A stretch of 64,000 nucleotides of DNA from Pseudomonas sp. PDNC002 (lineage in GTDB: Bacteria; Pseudomonadota; Gammaproteobacteria; Pseudomonadales; Pseudomonadaceae): the NCBI RefSeq assembly GCF_016919445.1, contig NZ_CP070356.1, forward strand, positions 6,265,502-6,329,501, in the 5' to 3' direction. The position numbers were made by a program, and so were the translations under genes. The notes below the pieces were generated by a model. That model saw only the letters and a program-made list of their open reading frames with translations, was not told the origin of the DNA and did not search any database. Below, piece by piece: positions 25,401 through 33,183 of this stretch. How positions within the stretch are numbered: the stretch's first letter is position 1; each line of letters starts with the position of its first letter.

Positions 25401-25633
25401 TACAGCATGTTGTCGACGCCATTGACCTGCGTCTCGATGGGCGCCGCCACGGTGGACGCGATGGTCTGCGAGTCGGCGCCGGGGTAGGTTGCCGTCACGG
25501 TGATCTGGATCGGGGTGATGTCCGGATACTGCGCCACCGGCAACGCGAAGATGGAAACGCCGCCGGCGATGATGATGATCAGCGACAGCACCATGGCGAA
25601 GATCGGGCGCTCGATGCAAAAGCGGGAAAGCAT
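22487..25633 (-). CDS. RND multidrug efflux pump, inner-membrane permease (HAE1 family)
   Basis: A 1048-aa proton-driven pump. The N-terminus MLSRFCIERPIFAMVLSLIIIIAG is the standard HAE1 start. Two repeats of large periplasmic loops and 12 membrane helices follow, and the proton-relay pair lies in GIVVDDAIVVVENVER (Asp410-Asp411; 407-408 in AcrB). It is close in layout to AcrB, MexF and similar drug pumps, but the exact subfamily cannot be fixed by eye. The order adaptor - pump - outer-membrane factor is complete, so the operon encodes a whole tripartite system. No TetR, LysR or two-component regulator is adjacent, which is unusual for a Pseudomonas RND operon. Confidence 0.96.
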   Translation of the reverse strand: MLSRFCIERPIFAMVLSLIIIIAGGVSIFALPVAQYPDITPIQITVTATYPGADSQTIASTVAAPIETQVNGVDNMLYMQSVSSPTGQMTLNVYFDIGTDPDIAQVQVQNRVSQALAQLPQSVQQNGVNVQKRSSSFLMLLAIYSPDNSFDQQYVGNYANLYVLDAIKRIQGANQAQIMGDADLALRIWLKPDRMAELGITAADVQNAVSKQNQQFGAGNIGQAPSQGRMELTYPLVTPGRMKTAKEFESIILRVDSTGTAIVRLGDVASAEIGLNQYTMRSALNGKTATMIAVYQQAGSNALEVSTNVRAAMAEMSSTFPKGIGYAISLDTTEFVRSSIHEVEQTLFIAIVLVVLVVFIFLQSVRSTLIPVAAVVVAVTGTFGALLALGFSINLLTLFALVLAIGIVVDDAIVVVENVERNMESFKLSPRDATIRAMEEVTGPVVAIVLVLCAVFIPVAFVSGTTGLLYRQFALTIACSVTISGFVALSLSPALASLILKPGKHAPWKGFQWFNQAFDKLTHGYVSLVSVIVRRVAVALLLFVAMLGCIWTLFSHIPTSFVPEEDQGYLLVAVMMPDSSSLDRTQATTEQVAALFREHPAVQDASAISGYSFIDGQNQTNMGTVFVNLKPSEQRKGFALSADGVVRALYPRLAGIPQARVIPINPPSIPGLGTQGGFEFWVESRGDGDPMQLQAATWKLIGAAAKRPELSGLISTFQASTRQMRIAVNNAKAETLGVPMADVYGALQTQFGSAYVSQYVLGSRVWQVILQGAPQYRSSPTDLSYLYVKQKDNKMIPLSALVTTEFTSGPSLVTRFNNFPAAKITGNASPGYSSGDAIKAMQELAMQELPAGYSYAWSGEAYEETKSGNTTVLVFIFGIVMVFLILAAQYESWSLPLTVLSAVPFGIFGALVAIWARGIPNDVYFQIGLVTLVGLAAKNAILIVEFVILQRKAGLAPLDAVLKAAELRLRPIIMTSLAFIFGAVPLAIASGAGANSRHSIGTGIIGGMVAATSLALLFVPLFSYLVERFGERSEKRKASASDAAPEAN

Positions 25634-25642
25634 GGCGGCTCC

Positions 25643-26830
25643 TTACTCTGACTTCGGCGCAGGGGCTGCGGACGGCGCGTCGAAACTGCCCACCGCGGCC
25701 GTTGCGGTGACTTTCACCGGCGCACCCGGCATCAGCTTGCCGGCACCGTCGACGACCACCTGCTCTCCTCCCTTGAGCCCGTCCTCTACGCGCCAGAACT
25801 CACCGGCAGGTTCGGCCATCTGCACCGGCCGCGCCTCCGCCTTGCCATCGGCGCCAACGACATACACGAAGTCGCCCTTTGGGCCATGCATGACCGCGCG
25901 CTGCGGTACCTGGATCGCGTTGGTGTAACTCGCGCCCTGGAGGGTGATGCGTACGAACTGCCCCGGATGCAGATCGCCCTTGGGGTTGGCGAAATCGGCG
26001 CGAACCATGAAGGTTCCGGTCTGCTGGTTGAAGGAGGTCGAGGTGAAGGTCACCACGCCGCTCTGGGGATAGCTGGAACCGTCCGCCATCAGCAGCTCGG
26101 CCTGCAGTCGTCCATCGGCCGGCATGCTCAGTCGGCCGCTTTCGCGCAGGCTGCGTATGGCCAGGAACTGTTCCTCGCTGACGCTCAGCACCACGCGCAT
26201 CGGATCGAGTGTCGATACCGTCGTCAGCAGGCTGTTGCTGGCATTGACGTAGGTACCGTCATTCACCTGTGCATAGTCACTGATGCCATCCACCGGCGAA
26301 CGGATGTAGGTGTAGGAGAGATTCAGCTCCTGGGTCTTCACCTGGGCCTGCGCAGCTTCCATGGAAGCCTCCGCGGCCTTGGCGCTGCCAATGGCATCGT
26401 CACGATCCTTCGGGCTCAACGCCTTTTCGGCGGCCAGCGGCAGCACGCGATCGAGGTTTGCCTTGGCACGGTCATAGCGCGCCTTCTGTGCGGCGTATTC
26501 GGCCTTGGCGGATGCCAGCTCGGCCAGGAAAGGCGCATGGTCGATCTCGAACAGCAACTGGCCGGTCTTTACCACCGAGCCTTCGGTGTAGTTGCGCTTG
26601 ATCAGGAAGCCGTTCACTCGCGCTCGAATGTCCACACCCTGGGGGCTTTGCGTCTGCCCCACGAAGGTGAGGCTGGCGGGAAGGCTGGCGGGCTTCGTGG
26701 TCACCGTCGTGACGCCTACCGGCATGGCCGCAGGAGTCTTCGCCTGCGGACCACACGCCGTCACACAGGCGATGGCCAGTAATGCTGCGCAGCGGCAGCC
26801 GAGATCATTCAAGCGCATGGTTTTTTCCAT
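25643..26830 (-). CDS. RND efflux periplasmic adaptor (membrane fusion protein)
   Basis: A lipoprotein of about 395 aa linking pump and outer-membrane duct. The leader and lipobox (CVTAC at about residues 22-26) are followed by a barrel-sandwich start (VDIRARVNGFLIKRNYTEGSVVKTGQLLFEID), an alpha-hairpin (LASAKAEYAAQKARYDRAKANLDRVL) and a beta-barrel/MP domain (PGQFVRITLQGASYTNAIQVPQRAV). The pump gene starts 9 bp after its stop. ATG 26830 is given; ATG 26818 is an equal alternative that yields a more standard signal peptide. The two ATGs bracket a small ATGG-A6-CCAT hairpin. Confidence 0.92.
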   Translation of the reverse strand: MEKTMRLNDLGCRCAALLAIACVTACGPQAKTPAAMPVGVTTVTTKPASLPASLTFVGQTQSPQGVDIRARVNGFLIKRNYTEGSVVKTGQLLFEIDHAPFLAELASAKAEYAAQKARYDRAKANLDRVLPLAAEKALSPKDRDDAIGSAKAAEASMEAAQAQVKTQELNLSYTYIRSPVDGISDYAQVNDGTYVNASNSLLTTVSTLDPMRVVLSVSEEQFLAIRSLRESGRLSMPADGRLQAELLMADGSSYPQSGVVTFTSTSFNQQTGTFMVRADFANPKGDLHPGQFVRITLQGASYTNAIQVPQRAVMHGPKGDFVYVVGADGKAEARPVQMAEPAGEFWRVEDGLKGGEQVVVDGAGKLMPGAPVKVTATAAVGSFDAPSAAPAPKSE

Positions 26831-26861
26831 TGCATATCGCCCATGGGCGAAAGGTCGTAAA

Positions 26862-26892
26862 GCGAAACTCCCGAGGGCACCGGGAGTTTCGC
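26862..26892 (-). terminator. Strong hairpin between secreted-protein gene and RND operon
   Basis: A perfect 12-bp stem GCGAAACTCCCG / CGGGAGTTTCGC with a 7-base loop lies 8 bp after the stop codon of the 26900-27505 gene. On the minus strand it is followed by only TTTACG, so it may terminate weakly or act as a processing or attenuation structure that lets transcription reach the pump. Confidence 0.6.
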
Positions 26893-26899
26893 AACAGCG

Positions 26900-27505
26900 T
26901 TACTTGGAGGCTTTGGCGACCGAGGGCGCCTTGGGATGGGCAGAGACGATCTGCAGGGTGTCCTCGTAGGTCACGTTCACCATCTCGCCGACCTTCAGGT
27001 CGCGCATCTTGCTGCGCAGCTTCGCGTCATCCACGCTGACCACCTTGGTGGTGCCATCCGGACCTTCGAAGGTCAGCTCATGCTTCTTGTGGTTGATGCC
27101 GACGATCTTCATCTGCACGCGAGCCATGCGGAAAGCGTCGCCGCCCGGATGCGGATTGGTGGGAGTCGCAGTGACCGCGCCTTCCTCGCTGAAGCCACCC
27201 GGAGCCTGGGTCTGCACCGTGGTATCGAGGTCGAAGACGGCGGAGTGCACGACCAGTGCGGCGACGTAGTCGCCGGCATTCAGGTGGTTCAGGTCATCGG
27301 CGGCATCGGTCAGTTGCAGCGTGGCAGGGTGGCCCGCGCCGTCCTCGACGACGATTCGATGGTCCTTGGCGTCGACGGAGATGACCTTGGTCACGATTTC
27401 GTCGGCGTCGACCATACCGCCAAGCGGGATGTCCGCTGCCATCGCGTGGGCGGAAACGGCAATAGCCAATGCACTGATCAGCGGCAGGGATTTGAGGAAT
27501 TGCAT
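26900..27505 (-). CDS. Periplasmic protein of unknown function, 201 aa
   Basis: Signal peptide at residues 1-22 (ending AHAMAAD). The mature protein appears to be mostly beta, with two similar strand-rich segments, one around VISVDAKDHRIVVEDGAGHPATLQL and the other around IVGINHKKHELTFEGPDGTTKVVSV, each followed by a segment ending in GD or GEMV. This looks like a duplicated small barrel or OB-like unit. The ATG at 27505 has AAGGAGG upstream. It sits just before the RND operon on the same strand and may belong to one stress regulon with it. I do not recognise the family. Confidence 0.78.
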   Translation of the reverse strand: MQFLKSLPLISALAIAVSAHAMAADIPLGGMVDADEIVTKVISVDAKDHRIVVEDGAGHPATLQLTDAADDLNHLNAGDYVAALVVHSAVFDLDTTVQTQAPGGFSEEGAVTATPTNPHPGGDAFRMARVQMKIVGINHKKHELTFEGPDGTTKVVSVDDAKLRSKMRDLKVGEMVNVTYEDTLQIVSAHPKAPSVAKASK

Positions 27506-27558
27506 GGTTGAACCCTCCTTGGGCTCAGGGTGGGGAAAACGTGGTTCGCCGGCTGACG

Positions 27559-27885
27559 CTATTGGGCGACTCGCGCGGTATCGGCCACGGCGTTGCAGGT
27601 ATCCGGGTCCAGGCAATAGGTGATGTACACCGCCTGGCGACCGCAGCCGCGAGCGCCGATGGTGTATTCCGTGCGGTTGCTGGCGTTGATCAGCTGTACC
27701 TGGGTGACCTTGCTGGAGAGCACGGAAGCGGTAACGTCAGGGCAGTTCAGTTCGAACTTCGCGCGGGACACGGTGGCGTTCATCGCCGCGTTCTGGTTCT
27801 GCGCAAGAAACTGCTGGTCGGACATGCAGCCGGACAGGCCGACACCCATCAGCAGCGATGGGATGAGGAGGACGCGTTTTTTCAT
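27559..27885 (-). CDS. Small cysteine-containing lipoprotein, 108 aa
   Basis: Leader MKKRVLLIPSLLMGVGLSGC with a clear lipobox (residue 20 Cys) gives a lipid-anchored product. The mature part is short and rich in Asn/Thr, with four further cysteines (NCPDVT, GCGRQ, YCLDPDTC) that could form two disulfide bonds in the periplasm. It is the middle gene of three small minus-strand genes for exported proteins upstream of the RND operon. The family is not recognised. Confidence 0.75.
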   Translation of the reverse strand: MKKRVLLIPSLLMGVGLSGCMSDQQFLAQNQNAAMNATVSRAKFELNCPDVTASVLSSKVTQVQLINASNRTEYTIGARGCGRQAVYITYCLDPDTCNAVADTARVAQ

Positions 27886-27961
27886 GGCTATCGCCTTCTA
27901 TGGGACGTGGCTGTTACAACGGCGCGCGGAGGCACGCCATCTGCCCTGGAGCAGGAGCGAC

Positions 27962-28465
27962 TTATTCAGCGAGGGGCAAGGAGCGCGTGGTCTGCAGGAG
28001 GGCGATGGCGTCCAGTTGGGCCTCGATCTGCAGGAAGCGCAGCGCGCGTACCGGCGAGACTTCCTTGGCGATACGCTCGACGTAGGTTTGCTTGAGCGCT
28101 TCGCGGCGATCTTCCAGCTGGAAGACCCGCATTTGCAGCTCCCGCGCCTGGTCTTCGCTGACCGAGCCGCTCTTCAGGCTCTGCAGGAAATCCAGGTTCA
28201 GCGCGAGGGCGTCGGTATCGACCTTCCCCGCCTCATCGCGGTAGCTGTTGTAGATGGCCCAGAACGGCTCTTCTTCGGCGGGCGCGAGTTGGATGTTGCG
28301 CGCCACCACGCGGCGGCGGTTGTATTCGACGTCCGCCAGTTCGTTTCGGATTTCCTCCTGGTGCTGTTCCATTTCAGAACGGGTCTGCTGGTTCTCTTCA
28401 TCGGCATCGACGAACAGCGGCAGACAACCCAAGGCAATAGCGGCGACCGTGGGACGTAGGGACAT
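27962..28465 (-). CDS. Exported coiled-coil protein, possible Spy/CpxP-type, 167 aa
   Basis: An N-terminal hydrophobic segment (PTVAAIALGCLPLFVDADE) suggests export. The mature chain is almost entirely alpha-helical and highly charged (EMEQHQEEIRNELADVEYNRRRVVARNIQLAP; ARELQMRVFQLEDRREALKQTYVERIAKEV). The end LRFLQIEAQLDAIALLQ is reminiscent of the LTxxQ repeats of Spy/CpxP periplasmic chaperones, though weakly. It is the first of the three-gene exported-protein cassette before the RND operon. Function unknown. Confidence 0.7.
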   Translation of the reverse strand: MSLRPTVAAIALGCLPLFVDADEENQQTRSEMEQHQEEIRNELADVEYNRRRVVARNIQLAPAEEEPFWAIYNSYRDEAGKVDTDALALNLDFLQSLKSGSVSEDQARELQMRVFQLEDRREALKQTYVERIAKEVSPVRALRFLQIEAQLDAIALLQTTRSLPLAE

Positions 28466-28669
28466 GGCGACTCCTGTCTGGAATGCCCCGATGGAGTGTC
28501 GCGAAGACCATCCAGCGGGAAGCGGAAGCCCCTACATTAGTCGGCAATTTCGACGCTGAAAGCAGGCGGGAACCAGTTAAGGACGGGCTTACAAATGTTG
28601 AGCCGAATTCCTACAGGCTCTGAAAGATCATCAAAAAACCGCATCACAATTCATACAATTGTCGCCATG

Positions 28670-28702
28670 AAAAACGGGCGTACCGGCTTCCCGGTACGCC
28701 CG
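28670..28702 (-). terminator. Intrinsic terminator of the MFS/Fae operon
   Basis: A stem CGGGCGTACCGG / CCGGTACGCCCG with loop CTTC. Read on the minus strand it is followed by TTTTT. It lies about 24 bp after the MFS stop codon at 28726. Confidence 0.9.
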
Positions 28703-28725
28703 CTGAAAAGCAGGAATTCGACGGA

Positions 28726-30087
28726 TCAGGCCAACCCGGTCGCCTTCATCGGTTCAGCGATGCTTCCCGGCTTCGCCTCCCCACGTCCACAATCGGTCAG
28801 GGTCAGGTATTTGGTTTCCGGCGCCCAGGCGATGGAGACGATCGCGCCCAGCAACAGGATGCCGGCGAGGATCGCCATGGTCGGATTGAGGCCGATACCT
28901 GCCACGCTGACCGGCAGCAGGAAGGTACTCAGCGCCGAGCCCAGCCGGCTCGCCGCAGTGGCCAGGCCGATACCACCGGCGCGCACCTCGGTGGGGAAAC
29001 TCTCCGCCGGGTAGACGCCCACCAGGTTGCTCACCGCCGACAGCACCAGGGTGAACAGCCCGAAGCACGCCACCATCAGCCAGGCCATGCTGCCGGGCAA
29101 CAGCACCAGCACGAACAGCGAAGCGGCGAGGATCAGGAAGGAGTTGATCAGGAAGCCACGGCGGCTGAATTTCACGGTGCACCAGATGCCCAGCAACGCG
29201 CCTACCACCAACAGGGCATTGAGCATCATCTCGGTGCCGAAGCCCTCGGCCAGCCCCATCTTCTGCAGGATCGACGGCAGGAAGGTGTAGATGGCGAAGT
29301 ACGGCATCACGATGCAGATGAAGAACAGGCAGTTGAACGCCGTGCGCTTGCGGTACTCGCGGCTGAACAGCGCCTTGTAGCCACTGTGCTTGCGATTGAT
29401 GACTTCCTCGTCGATCTCCACGTTCGCACCCAGGTGCTTACGGACGATGGCACGAGCCTCTTCGACGCGGCCCTTGTAGACCAGCCAGCGCGGCGACTCC
29501 GGCGTGCCGATGCGGGCGATCAGGATCATCGCGGCGGGGATCGCCGAGGACGCCAGCATCCAGCGCCAGGCGTCGTCGCCCAGGGGCAGCATGGCGGTGC
29601 CGACAAAGGTGGCGGCGACGTAGCCGAAGGTCCAGATCACGCTGAACGAGCCCAGCAGCACGCCACGGTGTTTGCGCGGGGAGAACTCGGCGAGCATCGC
29701 GTGGCCGACGCTGAAGTCGCCGCCCAGGCCGATGCCGATCAGCACCCGGCAGAGGAACAGCTGCAGCGCGGATTCGACGTAGAACTGCATCACCGAGGCG
29801 ATGGTGATCAGCACGAAGCTGATGAGGAAGATCTTCTGCCGGCCCAGGTGGTCGGAAATCCAGCCGAAGAACAGGCTGCCCATGAACAGGCCGAGCAGCG
29901 CCGAGCTGCCGATCAGGCCTTGCCAGAATGGCGTCAGCTGCATCTGTGGATTGATCAGGGTAAAGGCGATACCGATGAGGCCGAGGATGTAGCCGTCGGT
30001 GAAGTGGGCGCCGAAGGTGAGGCCGGCGATCTTGATGTGGAACCTGCCGATGGGCAGGTCATCGATTTTGACTGTTTGACCCGACAT
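28726..30087 (-). CDS. MFS transporter, sugar/organic-acid porter type
   Basis: A 453-aa carrier with 12 membrane helices. Sugar-porter style motifs are GWISDHLGRQKIF between helices 2 and 3, LCRVLIGIGLGGDFSVGH in helix 4, PESPRWLVYKGRVEEAR before the central loop, and VYPAESFPTEVRAGGIG near helix 10. The family imports sugars, aromatic acids or related metabolites with protons. It is the last gene of a four-gene minus-strand cluster with Fae-like, aldo/keto reductase and aldehyde dehydrogenase genes, about 100 bp after the dehydrogenase. It probably imports the compound they process; the substrate is unknown. Confidence 0.9.
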   Translation of the reverse strand: MSGQTVKIDDLPIGRFHIKIAGLTFGAHFTDGYILGLIGIAFTLINPQMQLTPFWQGLIGSSALLGLFMGSLFFGWISDHLGRQKIFLISFVLITIASVMQFYVESALQLFLCRVLIGIGLGGDFSVGHAMLAEFSPRKHRGVLLGSFSVIWTFGYVAATFVGTAMLPLGDDAWRWMLASSAIPAAMILIARIGTPESPRWLVYKGRVEEARAIVRKHLGANVEIDEEVINRKHSGYKALFSREYRKRTAFNCLFFICIVMPYFAIYTFLPSILQKMGLAEGFGTEMMLNALLVVGALLGIWCTVKFSRRGFLINSFLILAASLFVLVLLPGSMAWLMVACFGLFTLVLSAVSNLVGVYPAESFPTEVRAGGIGLATAASRLGSALSTFLLPVSVAGIGLNPTMAILAGILLLGAIVSIAWAPETKYLTLTDCGRGEAKPGSIAEPMKATGLA

Positions 30088-30189
30088 GATCGTCTCCGAT
30101 TTTTTGTTATAGGAAACACAGCGAGGTTGGGCCGCCGCGCCATGAACAACGGCGCGGCGGCGGTGGCAGAACTCCTTGATTGGGGGGCG

Positions 30190-31629
30190 TCAGGCAGACA
30201 GGCCGCCCATGAGCAGGTACTTGATCTCCACGTAGTCCTCGATGCCGTACTTCGAGCCTTCGCGGCCCAGGCCCGATTCCTTGATGCCGCCAAAGGGCGC
30301 GACTTCGGTGGAGATGATTCCTTCGTTGATGCCGACCATGCCGGCTTCCAGGCCTTCGGCCATGCGCCAGACGCGACCGATGTCGCGGCTGTAGAAGTAG
30401 GCGGAAAGGCCGTAGGGCGTATCGTTCGCCAGACTCAGGACTTCAGACTCGTCACGGAAACGGAAGCAGGCGGCGACCGGGCCGAAGGTTTCCTCGCTGG
30501 CAATCAGCATCTGCGGATTCGCCTCGGCCAGCACCGTCGGCTCGTAGAAGGTGCCGCCCAGCGCGTGTCGACGTCCGCCGCACAGCAGCCTGGCGCCCTT
30601 CTCCAGCGCATCACCGACGTGCTGCTCGACCTTGGCCAGCGCCGCCTCGTTGATCAGCGGGCCCTGTTCCGTGTCGCCCTCCAGCGCATCGCCCACGCGC
30701 ATCGCGCTGACCGCCTTGGTCAAGCGGGAAACGAAGGCTTCGTAGACGCGCTCCTGGATATAGAAGCGATTCACGCACACACAGGTCTGTCCGGTGTTGC
30801 GGAACTTCGACGCCATGGCACCGCGCACGGCCGCATCGATGTCGGCGTCGTCGAAGACGATGAAGGGCGCATTGCCGCCCAGCTCCAGCGAGACCTTCTT
30901 CAGCGTCTCGGCGGCTTGGCGCATCAGCAACTTGCCGGTGCGAGTCGAGCCGGTGAAGGACAGTTTGCGCACTGCGCCGGACGCCTGGATCGCCCCACCA
31001 ATAGCAGGCGCGTCGCCGGAGACGATATTGAACACGCCCGCCGGAATGCCCGCCTCTTCCGCCAGCACCGCAAGGGCGAAGGCGGAAAGCGGCGTTTCTT
31101 CCGACGGCTTGAGGATCATGGTGCAGCCGGCGGCCAGCGCAGGGCCGACCTTGCGGGTAACCATCGCCAGCGGGAAGTTCCACGGCGTGATCGCCGCGAC
31201 CACACCGATGGCCTGCTTGATCACGACGATGCGTGCATCGCCCTTGTGCGAGGGAATCACGTCGCCGTAGACGCGCTTGGCTTCCTCGGCGAACCACTCG
31301 AGGAAGCTCGCCGCGTAGGCGACTTCTCCCTTTGCCTCGGCCAGCGGCTTGCCCTGTTCGGTGCTGAGCAGGCGCGCCAGGTCGTCCTGGCGCTGAAGCA
31401 TCAGCTCACCCCAGCGGCGGATGCGCCCACTGCGTTCCTTGGCGGTCAGTGCGCGCCACGCCGGCAACGCGCGTTCGGCGGCAGCGATGGCCGCATTGGT
31501 TTCCTCGGCGCCGCCACGGGCTACGTCGACGATCAGCGCGCCGGTGGCCGGGTTGCGCACCGGGTAGGTTGCGCCACCCGTCACCCATTTGCCGTCGATG
31601 TAGTGGCCGGTTTTCAGCAGCGCGCTCAT
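30190..31629 (-). CDS. Aldehyde dehydrogenase, succinate-semialdehyde (GabD) type
   Basis: A 479-aa NAD(P)-dependent dehydrogenase with full signatures: [35 protein letters not shown], base LELGGNAPF and nucleophile [10 protein letters not shown]. The adjacent pair of cysteines (CVC) is the arrangement seen in GabD-like enzymes, where a redox switch has been reported. It belongs to the GabD/glutarate-semialdehyde branch, but the context has no GABA genes, so another aldehyde is likely. The start overlaps the aldo/keto reductase stop by 4 bp (ATGA), so the two are coupled. Confidence 0.9.
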   Translation of the reverse strand: MSALLKTGHYIDGKWVTGGATYPVRNPATGALIVDVARGGAEETNAAIAAAERALPAWRALTAKERSGRIRRWGELMLQRQDDLARLLSTEQGKPLAEAKGEVAYAASFLEWFAEEAKRVYGDVIPSHKGDARIVVIKQAIGVVAAITPWNFPLAMVTRKVGPALAAGCTMILKPSEETPLSAFALAVLAEEAGIPAGVFNIVSGDAPAIGGAIQASGAVRKLSFTGSTRTGKLLMRQAAETLKKVSLELGGNAPFIVFDDADIDAAVRGAMASKFRNTGQTCVCVNRFYIQERVYEAFVSRLTKAVSAMRVGDALEGDTEQGPLINEAALAKVEQHVGDALEKGARLLCGGRRHALGGTFYEPTVLAEANPQMLIASEETFGPVAACFRFRDESEVLSLANDTPYGLSAYFYSRDIGRVWRMAEGLEAGMVGINEGIISTEVAPFGGIKESGLGREGSKYGIEDYVEIKYLLMGGLSA

Positions 31630-32660
31630 GCCACCGCCTCCGTCAGCGCAAAGGCTTCGCGCATGGGGCGGGCGGCACGCAGGATGCGCTTGCCGGCGGT
31701 GTAGTCGTTGATCACGTCGCAGGGCGTGTAGTTGCGCTCCAGCTCGTAGATTTCCTCGTCATCCAGGCGGGTCTCCAGCGCGGCCAGGGCGCTGTCGAAC
31801 TGCGCGGTGGTGTCCGCGCCAACGAGCATGCAATCCACACCGGAATGCTGCAGCACCCAGGCCTGGGCGATCTGTGCGTTGGATACCCCGCGACGCTGCG
31901 CGACGCGCTGCACGGAGCGGGCGATCTCGAAGGAAGCCTCGTCGGCGTACATCTGCTGGGTGAAGAAGTCGGTCTGGTTGCGCGTGGAGTTCACATCGCC
32001 GGTCAGCAAGCCGCGCGCCAGCGGGCTGAACACCGACACACCGAGGCCCTGGTCGCGGCAGAACGGGATCATCTCGCGCTCTTCCTCGCGGTAGGCGCAG
32101 TTGAGCTGCAGCTGCATGTTGATGGGCTTGACCCAACCGTTGCGCTCGCAGGCCATGAGGATTTTCGCCAATTGGCCGGTGAGCATGGTGGAGACGCCGA
32201 TGTAGCGCGCCTTGCCGGCACGAACGATGTCGTTCATCGCGCCCATCACTTCTTCCACAGGGGTGTTCACGTCGTAGAAGTGCAGCATGTAGATATCGAC
32301 GTAATCCATGCCCATGCGCTTCAGGGAGGCGTCGATGCTGTCCATGATGTGCTTGCGCGAATGGCCGCTGGCGTTGATGCCCGGGCGGGTGCCGTAACCG
32401 ACCTTGGTGGTGATCACCAGGTCCTCGCGGCGCGCCAGGCGCTTGAGAATGCGGCAGACCACTTCCTCGCCGACGCCGGCGGAGTAGAAGTCGGCCAAGT
32501 CGATGAAGTTCACGCCGGCATCCAGCGCGTGCTTCACGATCGGTTCGCTTTTCTGCTCATCGAAGATCCACGGCTTCCAGTCCGGGGTGCCCATGTTCAT
32601 GGTGCCCAGGCACAGCTTGGAAACCTGCAGGCCGGAGTTGCCGAGACGGATGTATTGCAT
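31626..32660 (-). CDS. Aldo/keto reductase
   Basis: A 344-aa NADPH-dependent reductase with a TIM-barrel layout. It begins MQYIRLGNSGLQVSKLCLGTMNMG; the active-site aspartate and tyrosine lie in FIDLADFYSAG, the lysine in ITTKVGYG and the histidine in YMLHFYDV. It interconverts aldehydes and alcohols. It sits between the Fae-like gene (10 bp upstream) and the GabD-type dehydrogenase (4-bp overlap), so all three are likely translated from one message and act on aldehyde intermediates. Specific substrate unknown. Confidence 0.92.
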   Translation of the reverse strand: MQYIRLGNSGLQVSKLCLGTMNMGTPDWKPWIFDEQKSEPIVKHALDAGVNFIDLADFYSAGVGEEVVCRILKRLARREDLVITTKVGYGTRPGINASGHSRKHIMDSIDASLKRMGMDYVDIYMLHFYDVNTPVEEVMGAMNDIVRAGKARYIGVSTMLTGQLAKILMACERNGWVKPINMQLQLNCAYREEEREMIPFCRDQGLGVSVFSPLARGLLTGDVNSTRNQTDFFTQQMYADEASFEIARSVQRVAQRRGVSNAQIAQAWVLQHSGVDCMLVGADTTAQFDSALAALETRLDDEEIYELERNYTPCDVINDYTAGKRILRAARPMREAFALTEAVA

Positions 32661-32670
32661 GGCGCTTACC

Positions 32671-33183
32671 TCAGGCCTTGGGGGTGTAGAAGGGGTTGGC
32701 GATGGCGTTGACCACGTCGGCCAGCTGCGCGCGCTCGGGCTTGCAGCTCAGCGCCGCGCGGATCGCGGTGCGGCAGGCGTTGTAGTTGTTCAGGTAGACG
32801 GCATCGAGATCGTCACAGCCCGGGTTGACCCAGTTGGCGGTGACGATGGCCCATTCGTCCTCGGCTTCCGGCGGCAGGGTGCCGTCCAGCAGCGCTTCGG
32901 TGACGGCCTTGGCGATACCGGCCTGGGACGCGCCCCAGGTGGCGTTGGCGTGCAGGTCGCCGTTGATCTCGGCCTTGTTCACGTAGAGGGTCATCGGCTT
33001 GACCGGGATGTTCGGCTGGGCGATCACCATGAACGGGCAATGGCCCTGGCTGGGCGACGCGAGGCTGCTGGAGAAGGCCAGCCCGGCCGGGCCGCTGCGC
33101 GGACCGAGCAGGATGTTGATGTGCGCGGCGTTGACGCCGGGGCCTTCGAAACCTTCACCGATATACAGGTCGAGCTTTTTCAT
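32671..33183 (-). CDS. Formaldehyde-activating enzyme (Fae) family protein
   Basis: A 170-aa protein clearly related to Fae, which condenses formaldehyde with tetrahydromethanopterin in methylotrophs. It shares the opening pattern VGEGFEG-type then AHINILLGPRSGPAGLAF (His21 at the catalytic histidine position), VIAQPNIPVKPMTLYVNKAEIN, and GIAKAVTEALLDGTLP. Pseudomonas is not known to make tetrahydromethanopterin, and no pathway gene for it is here, so this is probably a Fae-like protein with a different job, perhaps formaldehyde or aldehyde capture. The ATG at 33183 follows GAGG; an extension to 33366 lacks family similarity. It leads the cluster of reductase, dehydrogenase and carrier. Confidence 0.85.
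   Translation of the reverse strand: MKKLDLYIGEGFEGPGVNAAHINILLGPRSGPAGLAFSSSLASPSQGHCPFMVIAQPNIPVKPMTLYVNKAEINGDLHANATWGASQAGIAKAVTEALLDGTLPPEAEDEWAIVTANWVNPGCDDLDAVYLNNYNACRTAIRAALSCKPERAQLADVVNAIANPFYTPKA

Noticed and set aside
23309-25651. 780-codon plus-strand frame opposite the RND pump
   Set aside because: Antisense to a full HAE1 pump; composition is rich in His, Arg and Gln without motifs.
28646-28662. ACAATT-CATAC-AATTGT inverted repeat
   Set aside because: Short and in an AT-rich stretch after the MFS gene; too weak to call an operator.
29386-31704. 772-codon plus-strand frame over the MFS and GabD-type genes
   Set aside because: Shadow of well-supported minus-strand genes.
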